Source: JACCTI01 sp051005695 (GTDB lineage: Bacteria; Verrucomicrobiota; Verrucomicrobiia; Chthoniobacterales; UBA10450). From it: a stretch of 46,912 nt of DNA. Below the pieces are notes generated by a model. It worked only from the letters and a program-made list of their open reading frames with translations, was not told the origin of the DNA and ran no database searches. A program made the position numbers and the translations under genes. Each line of letters begins with the position of its first letter. Positions within the stretch are counted from its first letter, which is position 1. The stretch spans positions 1-46,912 of the forward strand of contig JBPCJC010000081.1 of the NCBI GenBank assembly GCA_051005695.1. Reading direction: 5' to 3'. Of the stretch, positions 1 to 6,717 are shown piece by piece.

Positions 1-2
1 GC

Positions 3-149
3 GAGGCCGCCCGCTTGCGCGAGCATGGGAAGGAACTGTTTCGCGAGAAGTGTTTTCATGTGGCGACGTTTTACCGCGCCGATGAGTGCAGGCTGCTCCG
101 ACGCGAGAGCGACCGTGCGATGCCGAAGGGAGCAGGCTGCGTTCGATGA
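3..149 (+). CDS. 3' end of an unidentified gene, cut by the window edge
   Basis: An open frame enters from the left edge and ends at TGA 147-149, giving 48 residues rich in Arg, Glu and Lys. The stop overlaps the likely start of the next gene in an ATGA arrangement at 146-149, the usual sign of translational coupling, and this is the main reason for believing the frame is coding. The fragment is too short to assign a family. If the coupling is real, the product probably works with the AAA+ ATPase that follows. Confidence 0.45.
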   Translation, partial: EAARLREHGKELFREKCFHVATFYRADECRLLRRESDRAMPKGAGCVR

Positions 150-1072
150 ACGCACTTAACATTTCAGCCGACCGACTGGAGCAAATCCGCCATCTCGAAG
201 CGCACCTATGCGAAAGAATCAGAGGTCAAGACCATGTTGTTCCGCGCGTCGTCGCCGCGCTGCATCGCGGTGAACTCGGCCTAACGACTGCAGCTCGTCC
301 GCGGGGCAGCTTTCTCTTCCTCGGCCCAACCGGCGTCGGTAAAACAGAGCTCTCGATCACGTTTACCGACTACTTGTTAGGCGGCGACAAGCTCTTTCGT
401 TTCGATATGTCTGAGTATCAGACGCAGGAGAGTGTCGGCGTTTTAATCGGCGGCCGAGTCGGAGAAGTCGGCCTGCTTGGAATGGCGCGCGCAAAGTCCG
501 CGACTGGCACATTGCTCTTCGATGAGATCGAGAAAGCACATCCGCGGGTGCTGGATCTCTTCCTGCAAATCCTCGACGCGGCGCGCGTGACGATGGCGAG
601 CGGCGAAACGCTGGACCTCAGCGGCTTCTACGTGGTCTTCACGTCGAACATTGCCGCGTCAGAAATCCTCACGCTGCAGCATTCATCCTTCACGACAATG
701 GAGCGCCACGTGCTTGCGAAGGCACAACGAACGCTGCGACCCGAGCTCTATGCACGCATCGCGGAGAAGCTGGTCTTCAATCGGTTGAGCTACGACGTGC
801 AGATGGAAATCGCGCGATTCCACATCGAGCGCGAACTCTCGTTCCTGCGGGACAAAGGCTTCCACTTGGTCGCCAGCCAAAAGCTCGTTGCATTCATCAT
901 GCAGCGCGGGTTCCATCCACGATTGGGAGCCCGTCCGCTCCGCGACGCGATCGAAACGCATCTCCGAGGCGCGGTCGCCGACGCGACGTTAACAAACGTG
1001 GGTTTGTGTCCGTTGGAATTCGTGATTACTGCGAACACGCTAACGCTGCGCAAACCCCAGACACTCGGCTGA
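146..1072 (+). CDS. AAA+ ATPase, ClpA/ClpB C-terminal (D2) type
   Basis: The product is 308 residues and resembles only the second AAA+ module of Clp/Hsp100 unfoldases. Visible are Walker A (GPTGVGKTE, about residue 63), Walker B (LLFDEIEKAH, about residue 127), a sensor-like TSN, and the C-terminal small domain with the family signature GFHPRLGARPLRDAIE. The N-terminal domain and first ATPase ring of a full ClpB are absent, so this is a stand-alone single-ring member. ATG 146 is preferred over the in-frame ATG at 86 because it overlaps the upstream stop and the Clp-like homology begins just after it. The substrate cannot be told from sequence. It may be the C-terminal part of a split Clp whose first half lies off the window. 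Confidence 0.8.
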   Translation: MNALNISADRLEQIRHLEAHLCERIRGQDHVVPRVVAALHRGELGLTTAARPRGSFLFLGPTGVGKTELSITFTDYLLGGDKLFRFDMSEYQTQESVGVLIGGRVGEVGLLGMARAKSATGTLLFDEIEKAHPRVLDLFLQILDAARVTMASGETLDLSGFYVVFTSNIAASEILTLQHSSFTTMERHVLAKAQRTLRPELYARIAEKLVFNRLSYDVQMEIARFHIERELSFLRDKGFHLVASQKLVAFIMQRGFHPRLGARPLRDAIETHLRGAVADATLTNVGLCPLEFVITANTLTLRKPQTLG

Positions 1073-1110
1073 CACGCACAGGGAGTAACTCCTTCCGCTC
1101 GCCACAAATC

Positions 1111-1446
1111 TTCTCGCGTGAATCGATAACGACCTCTTTTTCGGCGAGCGAGCACAGTCAAGGTAGAGCGCAAGAACGAGCAATACCTTTACGGCGCACA
1201 GCGAGCCATAAAATCGAGGAGCGATTCACGCGTGGCGTTGCGCCAGCCTGCGATCAGCTCCTTTCCGTGATGATCTGCGCACCCGCAGCAGAGCGGCCGG
1301 CTTCCGTAGGGGATCAGGGGCGGAAAGCCGCGAGCGACGTGAGGACGGCGCAGATGATCACCACCACAAACTCCTCAGCAAACTCGGAGTCTGTGCTGGG
1401 GGAGTTCGCGGCGGAAGCACAGTCTCCCGCGGCGTAGCCGCATCAG
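1111..1446. repeat. Dispersed ~335-bp repeat, copy 1
   Basis: This block matches 14089-14417 closely along its length by eye, starting at TTCTCGCGTGAATCGATAAC and ending around CAGTCTCCC...GTAGCCGCATCA. It contains an 11-bp inverted repeat, CGCGTGAATCG (1115-1125) with CGATTCACGCG (1222-1232). Near its end is a second stem, GGAGTCTGTGCT with AGCACAGTCTCC (one mismatch). The loop of this second stem differs between copies while the stem is kept. Neither strand has an open frame conserved across the whole element. It could be a non-autonomous mobile element or a structured RNA. Confidence 0.75.
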
Positions 1447-1796
1447 GAGGGATTACGGGAACCTGGGTTCCCGGGTTCCCGGAGAAGCATCGCTCGCGAA
1501 GGGATTGGTTCGCGCGTCGCAGTGATCGCGAATTGACGGAATGAAGGCCGGAGCAACGCGGAGACGAAGGGAGACAATTCGTGATGACTGGATCTCCGGG
1601 AGCGGGGAGCAAGTCTTTGGGCTTTCGGAGGGAGGAGCCGCGACAGCGGAAGCCCGGAAGGAGAAAGCTCAATGTCTTTGGGTCACCGGATTTGCTCGAT
1701 TCCGAACAAATCAGCACGACAGGGCGGCGCCTCCCGATTGCGTCGGCGAATCCGTGAGTGGAAGGAATATCACCGCGCCTGCGCAGGGCGCATCGC

Positions 1797-1818
1797 GATC
1801 CAGAAAAGGTTCTGGATC
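1797..1818. repeat. Perfect hairpin, 9-bp stem
   Basis: The left arm GATCCAGAA and right arm TTCTGGATC are perfectly complementary around an AAGG loop. No T-run follows directly, so a simple intrinsic terminator is unlikely. It sits about 120 bases before the CooC-like gene. Confidence 0.5.
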
Positions 1819-1939
1819 CTCCTTAGTCCGGTTATCCTGCCTCGAGTTCACGGACAAATCCAAGACCGACAATGCCGCTTACGGCATGGAGTTTTTCGCA
1901 CTATGGTGCAGCGGGAAAATAGATGTAAATTTTGGCGTC

Positions 1940-2719
1940 ATGAAAATTGCGATTGCGGGTAAAGGCGGAAGCGGAAAAACAACGATTGCGGGAATCCTGA
2001 CGCGCTTGCTCGCGGAGCGCGGTCACGAGGTTTGGGCGATTGATGCGGACAGCAATCCGAATCTCGGCGTCACTCTCGGCCTCTCGCCCGAGACCGTGCA
2101 CGGGACGAAGGCGCTGCCGTCGTCGATTCTAAAAGAAGTCGCTGGTGAGGACGGGAAGGCGACCGTCCAACTCGCGATGACTCCACGGAAGGTGGCCGCG
2201 GATTTCGGCTTACCGGTTTCCGATCGCATTACGCTCTTGGGAATGCACACGATTGAACATGCCGGCGCCGGTTGTGCCTGTGGCGGTCATGCGCGCGTGC
2301 GGCATTTCTTGAGCGGGATTTTAAAGGAAGACAGCGTGGTGACAGTTGTCGATATGGAGGCTGGGTTGGAACATTTGAGCCGCGGCACTGATCGGCATGT
2401 CGACCTTCTCCTGGTGGTGACGGAGCCGTATTTCAAAGCCCTCGAAACTGCGCGCCGTTGCGCGGAGCTGGCGCGAGAGTTGGGGATTCCGCGCGTCGTC
2501 GCGATCGCCAACAAATTTCGGAGTACGCAGGAGTTGGAAGCGATCCGCGTTTATGCGGAAAAGCATGGGCTGGAATTGGCGGGCGAAGTTCCCTACGATG
2601 AGCAGATTCAAAGAGCCGATATTGCAGCCGAACCTTGCCAGCTCGATCCGAGTCATGCGGGCGTGAGCGCGGTCCGGAAAATGGCTGAGGGGCTGGAAAT
2701 ACTTTCCGCCGCCGCTTGA
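1940..2719 (+). CDS. CooC-like P-loop ATPase, putative nickel-insertion factor of the hydrogenase locus
   Basis: The 259-residue product belongs to the MinD/ParA-like deviant Walker A ATPases (GKGGSGKTT, residues 7-15). It has the CooC signature pair Cys112-x-Cys114 (GCACGGH), the site at which CooC dimers bind Ni(II). A DxD pair (AIDADSNPN, about 34-41) and a Walker B-like VVDME (about 137) are present. CooC proteins mature Ni-CO dehydrogenase, but no CODH gene is visible here and the following genes are hydrogenase genes. I infer a role in nickel delivery to HhyL, perhaps replacing HypB, which is absent from the window. ATG 1940 is chosen because the family homology begins exactly there; the open frame extends upstream but looks non-coding. 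Confidence 0.85.
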   Translation: MKIAIAGKGGSGKTTIAGILTRLLAERGHEVWAIDADSNPNLGVTLGLSPETVHGTKALPSSILKEVAGEDGKATVQLAMTPRKVAADFGLPVSDRITLLGMHTIEHAGAGCACGGHARVRHFLSGILKEDSVVTVVDMEAGLEHLSRGTDRHVDLLLVVTEPYFKALETARRCAELARELGIPRVVAIANKFRSTQELEAIRVYAEKHGLELAGEVPYDEQIQRADIAAEPCQLDPSHAGVSAVRKMAEGLEILSAAA

Positions 2720-2766
2720 CCGACCTGAGTTCTCGGAACTACGCTGATTTTCACGCAGGGCCTCGT

Positions 2767-3042
2767 ATGAAAAGAATTTTCGCCGCAGTTACCGTCGCGC
2801 TCGTCACATCCCCAGTTGCCCTCTTCGCGTGCGGGGGTGGGGATTGCACTGGAATGGAACTCCCGCCGCCTCCAGTTCCGGTGCCCGGCCCGGCGGAGAA
2901 TCTGCTGAGCGTGTTAAGCGATCACGCCGGACTTCTCGCCGGTTGCGCGTTGGCGATCACTCTCGCGTTCGGTGTGGCCCGTCAGCGGAAGCTGATCGCA
3001 ACCAAGTCGAACGGGCAAACGTTCGCTGGCAGCGCGTCATAA
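2767..3042 (+). CDS. Small exported/membrane protein of the hydrogenase locus
   Basis: The product is 91 residues with an N-terminal signal sequence (MKRIFAAVTVALVTSP...), then a CGGGDC cysteine pair, a Pro-rich linker (PPPPVPVPGP), a second hydrophobic segment (LLAGCALAITLAFGVA) and a basic tail. This suggests a small protein with an outer loop facing the periplasm. It is not a family I recognise. An upstream TTG at 2716 is in frame and overlaps the preceding stop, but ATG 2767 fits the signal peptide better. The position between the CooC-like ATPase and hypC suggests co-expression with the hydrogenase. Confidence 0.65.
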   Translation: MKRIFAAVTVALVTSPVALFACGGGDCTGMELPPPPVPVPGPAENLLSVLSDHAGLLAGCALAITLAFGVARQRKLIATKSNGQTFAGSAS

Positions 3043-3063
3043 GCGAAGCTGACGCAGGCGCTC

Positions 3064-3357
3064 ATGTGTCTCGCGATTCCAGGGAAAATCCTCGAGACGC
3101 ATCGCGAGCACGAGATGCTCATGGCGAAGGTGCAGTTCGGCGGCATCACCAAGCGCATTTGTCTCGAGTACGTGCCCGAAGCGAAGATCGGTGATTACGT
3201 GCTCGTGCATGTCGGCTTCGCTCTCGCTCTGATCGATGAGGAGGAAGCGAAGCGCGTCTTCGAGATGCTGGAAGCGATCGGTGGGCTGGACGAACTCAAT
3301 GATCTAACGGAAGCACCGCCGCTCTATCGCAGGATAGAACCTGGCGTAGTGGCCTGA
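3064..3357 (+). CDS. hypC: Hydrogenase maturation chaperone HypC
   Basis: The 97-residue protein begins MCLAIPGKI, the HypC/HybG signature; Cys2 binds the Fe(CN)2CO precursor and the large-subunit precursor during [NiFe] site assembly. The core GGITKRICLEYVPEAKIGDYVLVHVGFA is typical of the OB-like fold. It lies 21 bases after the small membrane gene on the same strand as hhyS and hhyL. No hypA, B, D, E or F is present here, so the rest of the maturation machinery must be elsewhere in the genome. Confidence 0.95.
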   Translation: MCLAIPGKILETHREHEMLMAKVQFGGITKRICLEYVPEAKIGDYVLVHVGFALALIDEEEAKRVFEMLEAIGGLDELNDLTEAPPLYRRIEPGVVA

Positions 3358-3384
3358 CGAATACTCGCGAGCCTGACTTCCTGG

Positions 3385-3825
3385 CTATTTCGTTTTTAGC
3401 GCGTCGAAATTTTTGACGAGCAGGTAATTGTGTCCGTCGTACTGCGTGACCGTGCCATGCGCGGTGATCCAGTAATCGCCGCCCGCGCATCTTCCGGTTA
3501 ACTTTTCCATCTCGGCGCGCTGCTCGTTAGGCAAAACAAAAACTATCCCTGGTTCCGTGCTCGTTTGCAGGACGATGTTGTCCGGAGGTTCGCCAGCCCG
3601 CCAGGTGCAATAGCCGCACATCGCGCTTCCGGTCACCTCCACGTTTTCGCCCGCGGGGAGAAGCGCGCCCCATTGCGGCAGCGGCGGCGTTTGGCGGGTG
3701 GCTTGCGGCGCCGCGGCGGCGGCGGCGCGGCGTTGTTCGCTCCGAGCGTGATCAAACCAAACTCCGCTGAGGATGACCGCGCTCGTGACCATAATCGCGA
3801 GGATAACGAGAGATTTTGATTTCAT
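3385..3825 (-). CDS. Membrane-anchored exported protein of unknown function
   Basis: The 146-residue product starts MKSKSLVILAIMVTSAVIL, a signal anchor, followed by an Ala/Pro-rich linker and a compact domain. The domain contains CGYCTW (C-x2-C) and a third Cys (RCAGGDYWITAHGTV). The last ~80 residues have the alternating pattern of a small beta domain. The C-x-x-C suggests redox activity or metal binding, but I do not recognise a named family. It is transcribed toward hypC and away from hhyS; the start at 3825 is preferred over the longer frame from 4002 because the signal anchor begins there. Confidence 0.65.
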   Translation of the reverse strand: MKSKSLVILAIMVTSAVILSGVWFDHARSEQRRAAAAAAPQATRQTPPLPQWGALLPAGENVEVTGSAMCGYCTWRAGEPPDNIVLQTSTEPGIVFVLPNEQRAEMEKLTGRCAGGDYWITAHGTVTQYDGHNYLLVKNFDALKTK

Positions 3826-3908
3826 TCCGAACTTCGAGTTTTGCCCCCCGCTCGTCGTTCGTCGAGAAATTTGACCGGCTTTTTCCCACGCCCCGGGGGA
3901 ATTCCAAC

Positions 3909-3937
3909 TTGACCCTTTGGGGCGCGGTCGCAGAATG
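3909..3937 (+). promoter_or_regulatory. Possible promoter for the hydrogenase structural operon
   Basis: TTGACC (3909-3914) and AGAATG (3932-3937) are 17 bases apart in the gap upstream of hhyS. They would start a transcript about 100 bases before the ATG. The -10 match is weak, so this is only a candidate. Confidence 0.3.
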
Positions 3938-4049
3938 AGAGGGTGATGTTGTTCATTCGACAATATCGGGATGGCTTGAGCTGGTCGCTCTCCCTCCTCC
4001 ACCGCTCTGCCTCGGGATCTCGGCCCGGATGAACTGATCTCTAAATATT

Positions 4050-5291
4050 ATGAGCACGATCACTCTCGACGTACCGCCGCCAATTGAAACGCAGGTCGGG
4101 AAAGTGGATCATTTCAGCAGCACGGCGGAACGGGAGCGCCAACTCATGCTGCAGCCGGACGAGCGGACGCTGCCGCTCGGGCCGATTAAGGTTGTGCATG
4201 CTTTCTGGCTCGCGGGGATGAGTTGCGATGGTTGCTCGATTGCGGCGGTCGGAGCCACAGCGCCTTCAGTGGAAGATTTGATCGCCGGCACGATTCCCGG
4301 TGTGCCGCGCGTGGTTTTGCATCACTGCGTTTTGTCCGTTGAATCCGGCGAGGAGTTCATGAAGAACTACAAGATGGCGGAGGAGGGCGAACTCGGTGCG
4401 CCTTACGTCGTCATCTACGAGGGCTCGATTGCGGATGAACGAATCGCGGCGGCGACGGGCGGTTATTTTTCCGCGATGGGGACGGAGAAAATGCCGGACG
4501 GGACGGTGCGGCCGGTCCCTTCGTCGGAATGGTTGAAACGCCTTGCCCCCGGCGCGGCTGCGGTGATTGCGGTCGGCACCTGCGCGACGTGGGGTGGGAT
4601 TCCCGCCGCCGCTGGCAATCCCACCGGTTCCATGAGCATCATGGATTTTCTCGGGAAAGATTATCGCAGCCAGTACGGGCTGCCGGTGATCAATGTGCCC
4701 GGTTGCTCACCTGTCGGCGACAACTTCACCGAGACGATCGCCTGCACGTTGCTCTTCCTGAATGGGCACGGACCGCTGCCCGAGTTTGATGCGCTGGGCC
4801 GGCCGCAGTGGCTCTTCAGCGAGACCGTTCATCAACGCTGCGTGCGCGCCGGTTACTACGAAGAAGGGACGTTCGCCGAAAAGTATGGCGAGAAAGAATG
4901 CCTCGTCGAAATCGGCTGCTGGGGTCCGGTCGTGCAGTGCAACATCACTTCACGCGGCGCCATCAACCACATGGGCGGTTGCATGAACACCGGCGGCGTC
5001 TGTATCGGATGCACCATGCCGGGATTTCCGGATCGGTTCTCGCCGTTCTACAAAAAGCCGCCGGGCGCGAATATCTCGAGCGCTGGCTCAAAAATCCTCG
5101 GCACTTTCATGCGCCCGCTCCGCAAGATTTCGATGGAGTATCTCAACAAAGAGACGCGCTGGGTGAAGGAAGGGCATGTGCCGAGCGGATGGGGCCATAT
5201 CGATAAGCCCGGCGTCGTGATGAACATTATCCACAAGATGTACGTGAAGTATCAATTCCTCGGCTCGAAGCACACCTGGAAGGAGCATTAA
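4050..5291 (+). CDS. hhyS: [NiFe] hydrogenase small subunit, group 1h (high-affinity type)
   Basis: This 413-residue Fe-S subunit carries electrons from the [NiFe] site. Seen are the proximal-cluster motif GMSCDGCS (Cys59-Asp-Gly-Cys62), the GTCATWGGIPAAAGNPTG block, NVPGCSP, and the distal/medial region with HQRC, GCWGPVVQCN, GGCMNTGG and CIGCTMPGFPDRFSPFY. No Tat (RR) signal is visible at the N terminus. This agrees with other group 1h small subunits and implies cytoplasmic orientation. Group 1h enzymes from actinobacteria, acidobacteria and verrucomicrobia scavenge trace H2 during starvation. Unusually, the large-subunit gene does not follow directly: five small membrane genes intervene. 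No strong ribosome binding site is seen before ATG 4050. Confidence 0.95.
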   Translation: MSTITLDVPPPIETQVGKVDHFSSTAERERQLMLQPDERTLPLGPIKVVHAFWLAGMSCDGCSIAAVGATAPSVEDLIAGTIPGVPRVVLHHCVLSVESGEEFMKNYKMAEEGELGAPYVVIYEGSIADERIAAATGGYFSAMGTEKMPDGTVRPVPSSEWLKRLAPGAAAVIAVGTCATWGGIPAAAGNPTGSMSIMDFLGKDYRSQYGLPVINVPGCSPVGDNFTETIACTLLFLNGHGPLPEFDALGRPQWLFSETVHQRCVRAGYYEEGTFAEKYGEKECLVEIGCWGPVVQCNITSRGAINHMGGCMNTGGVCIGCTMPGFPDRFSPFYKKPPGANISSAGSKILGTFMRPLRKISMEYLNKETRWVKEGHVPSGWGHIDKPGVVMNIIHKMYVKYQFLGSKHTWKEH

Positions 5292-5296
5292 TCGCC

Positions 5297-5560
5297 GTGT
5301 ACTGGAATACTGGATTCATTATTGCCGGAGCGATCGTCCTCGTGGTTGCCTTGTTGCTGATCGTCATCCTCTTGATCGCGCGCAAGATCCTAAGGCTCGG
5401 TGCGGAAGCGTTGAGTGTGGCCGGCGAAATTGAAGCAGCCACCAACTCGATTTGGGGAATCGAAGGCGCGAACAATCTCCTGAAAGACATCGCGCGCGGC
5501 GCGGAGTCGATCGAAGGCCGGGTGAAAGGCATCGCGACCGTGCTAGGAGGTGGAGCATGA
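5297..5560 (+). CDS. Small single-span membrane protein 1 of the hhyS-hhyL insert
   Basis: This 87-residue protein starts at GTG 5297, five bases after the hhyS stop. The N-terminal 30 residues form one transmembrane helix (AIVLVVALLLIVILLIA). The rest is an amphipathic, probably helical tail rich in Ala, Gly, Ile and Glu (AEALSVAGEIEAATNSIWGI). The motif SIWGIEGANNLL resembles the SIWIGGKRI region of the next gene, suggesting that the set arose by duplication. Its stop overlaps the next start (ATGA). Function is unknown; it may anchor the hydrogenase to the membrane. Confidence 0.8.
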   Translation: MYWNTGFIIAGAIVLVVALLLIVILLIARKILRLGAEALSVAGEIEAATNSIWGIEGANNLLKDIARGAESIEGRVKGIATVLGGGA

Positions 5561-5847
5561 CATCGCTCGATCCCGGAACGCAGCAGCTCTGGATCATTTC
5601 CTTGGTCGTCGCTGTCGTCGTCGTGATCGTCGTTGCCGTTTTACTCGAGATGATCGTGCGCACGGCGCGTGGGATTGAAGGAGCCGTTCATTCCATCTGG
5701 ATTGGCGGCAAACGCATCGCGGGGAACACGGTCACGATCGCGTTGCTGCGCGAGACGAACGATGTCGCTGGCAAGATTCTTGGTTCAGCGAGCGAGATCG
5801 CGAAAGCGACTTCCAGGATTCGCCAGTTAACCGGAGGAAATAGCTGA
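5557..5847 (+). CDS. Small single-span membrane protein 2 of the hhyS-hhyL insert
   Basis: The product is 96 residues. After a short polar start (MTSLDPGTQQ) comes a Val-rich transmembrane helix (ISLVVAVVVVIVVAVLLEMI), then a helical tail with TARGIEGAVHSIWIGGKRI and AGNTVTIALLRET. The last motif resembles NNTAAIPALEAT of protein 4, which is the best sign that these genes are paralogues. ATG 5557 overlaps the preceding stop by four bases. The function is not known. Confidence 0.8.
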   Translation: MTSLDPGTQQLWIISLVVAVVVVIVVAVLLEMIVRTARGIEGAVHSIWIGGKRIAGNTVTIALLRETNDVAGKILGSASEIAKATSRIRQLTGGNS

Positions 5848-6134
5848 TGGTTCTTCTCGTCACTCTCACCTGTTTGGCCGCGGTCCTGTTGCTCGTGGTC
5901 GTCGCGGTGAATCTCATTCGCATCAACGGCGCGCTGGGAATGATCGGCGAGAAGCCAACCAGTTGGCTCGCGAAAATTCGCTTCGGCTTGCGCGCGATCG
6001 AAACGGAAACCGGACAGCTCGCGCCCTTGGTGACAAATTTAAATACCGGGCTCGGCGCACTCGATGGGGGGTTGCGCCAGGTTGAAAGCGATTTGCGCGC
6101 GACAGTCGCGGCTTTGCGAAAGGGGCAATCATGA
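5847..6134 (+). CDS. Small single-span membrane protein 3 of the hhyS-hhyL insert
   Basis: This 95-residue protein has an N-terminal helix (LLVTLTCLAAVLLLVVVAV) and a longer amphipathic tail (GLRAIETETGQLAPLVTNL, then GLGALDGGLRQVESDLRAT). The tail shows a heptad-like rhythm and resembles the C-terminal part of protein 5 (LAGHLTSLGGGLTVLRDEL). It starts within the upstream stop (TGATG at 5845-5849) and ends overlapping the next start, so it is translated in tight coupling with its neighbours. Confidence 0.8.
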   Translation: MVLLVTLTCLAAVLLLVVVAVNLIRINGALGMIGEKPTSWLAKIRFGLRAIETETGQLAPLVTNLNTGLGALDGGLRQVESDLRATVAALRKGQS

Positions 6135-6421
6135 ATGCGGCTTACTGGATTTGGGCGATCACGCTGGCGATCATCACGCTGGTGGTCGTTCCGCTCGCGC
6201 TTCACCTGCTGCATCGCACGCTGAAGGCAGCGCGGTCGATCGAGCGTTACGCGCGCGAGTCGCTGACCGCGGGAGTCGGCATTGCGAATAATACGGCCGC
6301 AATTCCTGCTCTCGAAGCCACCCTCGCGACGGCGGGTTCCCTGATTGAAGCGACGAAACTTTTGAAAGCACGCGCCGACGAGATCGGCAGCATCGCGGTC
6401 GATCTGGCCGCATCACGCTAA
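6131..6421 (+). CDS. Small single-span membrane protein 4 of the hhyS-hhyL insert
   Basis: The 96-residue product has a membrane helix (WIWAITLAIITLVVVPLAL) and a helical tail with ARSIERYARESLTAGVGIAN, NNTAAIPALEAT and a second amphipathic stretch (SLIEATKLLKARADEIGSI). It overlaps protein 3 by ATGA and protein 5 by TAATG. There are no cysteines or obvious cofactor ligands, so a structural or quinone-channel role is more likely than a redox role. Confidence 0.8.
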   Translation: MNAAYWIWAITLAIITLVVVPLALHLLHRTLKAARSIERYARESLTAGVGIANNTAAIPALEATLATAGSLIEATKLLKARADEIGSIAVDLAASR

Positions 6422-6696
6422 TGGACATCTTCACCATTCTCGTCATCTGGACACTCGTTCTGACGGTCGCGATCGTCCTGGCGCTTGCGGGATTCCTCAT
6501 TCCGGTCGCCTACTATCTCTACCGCACGTCCGTCCATCTCACTCATCTGGTGGGTGGGTTGAAAGCCATCCGCGGAAATGCCGCCCCCCTGGCCGGCCAT
6601 CTCACGAGTCTCGGTGGCGGTTTAACTGTGCTGCGCGACGAACTACTCGGCGTCGATAGCAGCCTGGCTGACGCTTCCGAAATTCTCAGCAAGTAA
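6421..6696 (+). CDS. Small single-span membrane protein 5 of the hhyS-hhyL insert
   Basis: This 91-residue protein is the last of the five. Its membrane segment is the longest (ILVIWTLVLTVAIVLALAGF), followed by YYLYRTSVHLTHLVGGLKAI and a tail with LTSLGGGLTVLRDELLGVDS. The stop is 21 bases before the hhyL start. Together the five genes form an unbroken run of overlapping frames within the structural operon, implying fixed stoichiometry with HhyS and HhyL. Confidence 0.8.
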   Translation: MDIFTILVIWTLVLTVAIVLALAGFLIPVAYYLYRTSVHLTHLVGGLKAIRGNAAPLAGHLTSLGGGLTVLRDELLGVDSSLADASEILSK

Positions 6697-6717
6697 CGCC
6701 GGTCTCTCTCCCTAATT

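Larger units (their letters stand above)
1073..1939. other. Repeat-rich non-coding stretch before the hydrogenase genes
   Basis: No convincing gene is seen in about 870 bases. It holds the first copy of the long dispersed repeat (1111-1446), a GGGTTCCCGGGTTCCC-type palindromic patch near 1458-1482, a perfect 9-bp-stem hairpin at 1797-1818 (GATCCAGAA, loop AAGG, TTCTGGATC), and a small hairpin at 1872-1887 (ATGCCG/CGGCAT) followed by a run of five T at about 1892-1896. Open frames crossing it (for example the extension upstream of 1940) are Arg/Gly/Ser-rich and look non-coding. The promoter of the following ATPase should lie at the right end. Confidence 0.6.

Noticed and set aside
1006..1437. 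Plus-strand open frame across repeat copy 1
   Set aside because: The match with the second copy covers only part of the frame, and the copies diverge by indels, so coding is not supported.
1541..1939. Upstream extension of the CooC-like frame
   Set aside because: The open frame continues, but the translated residues are low-complexity and unrelated to CooC. The conserved protein starts exactly at ATG 1940.
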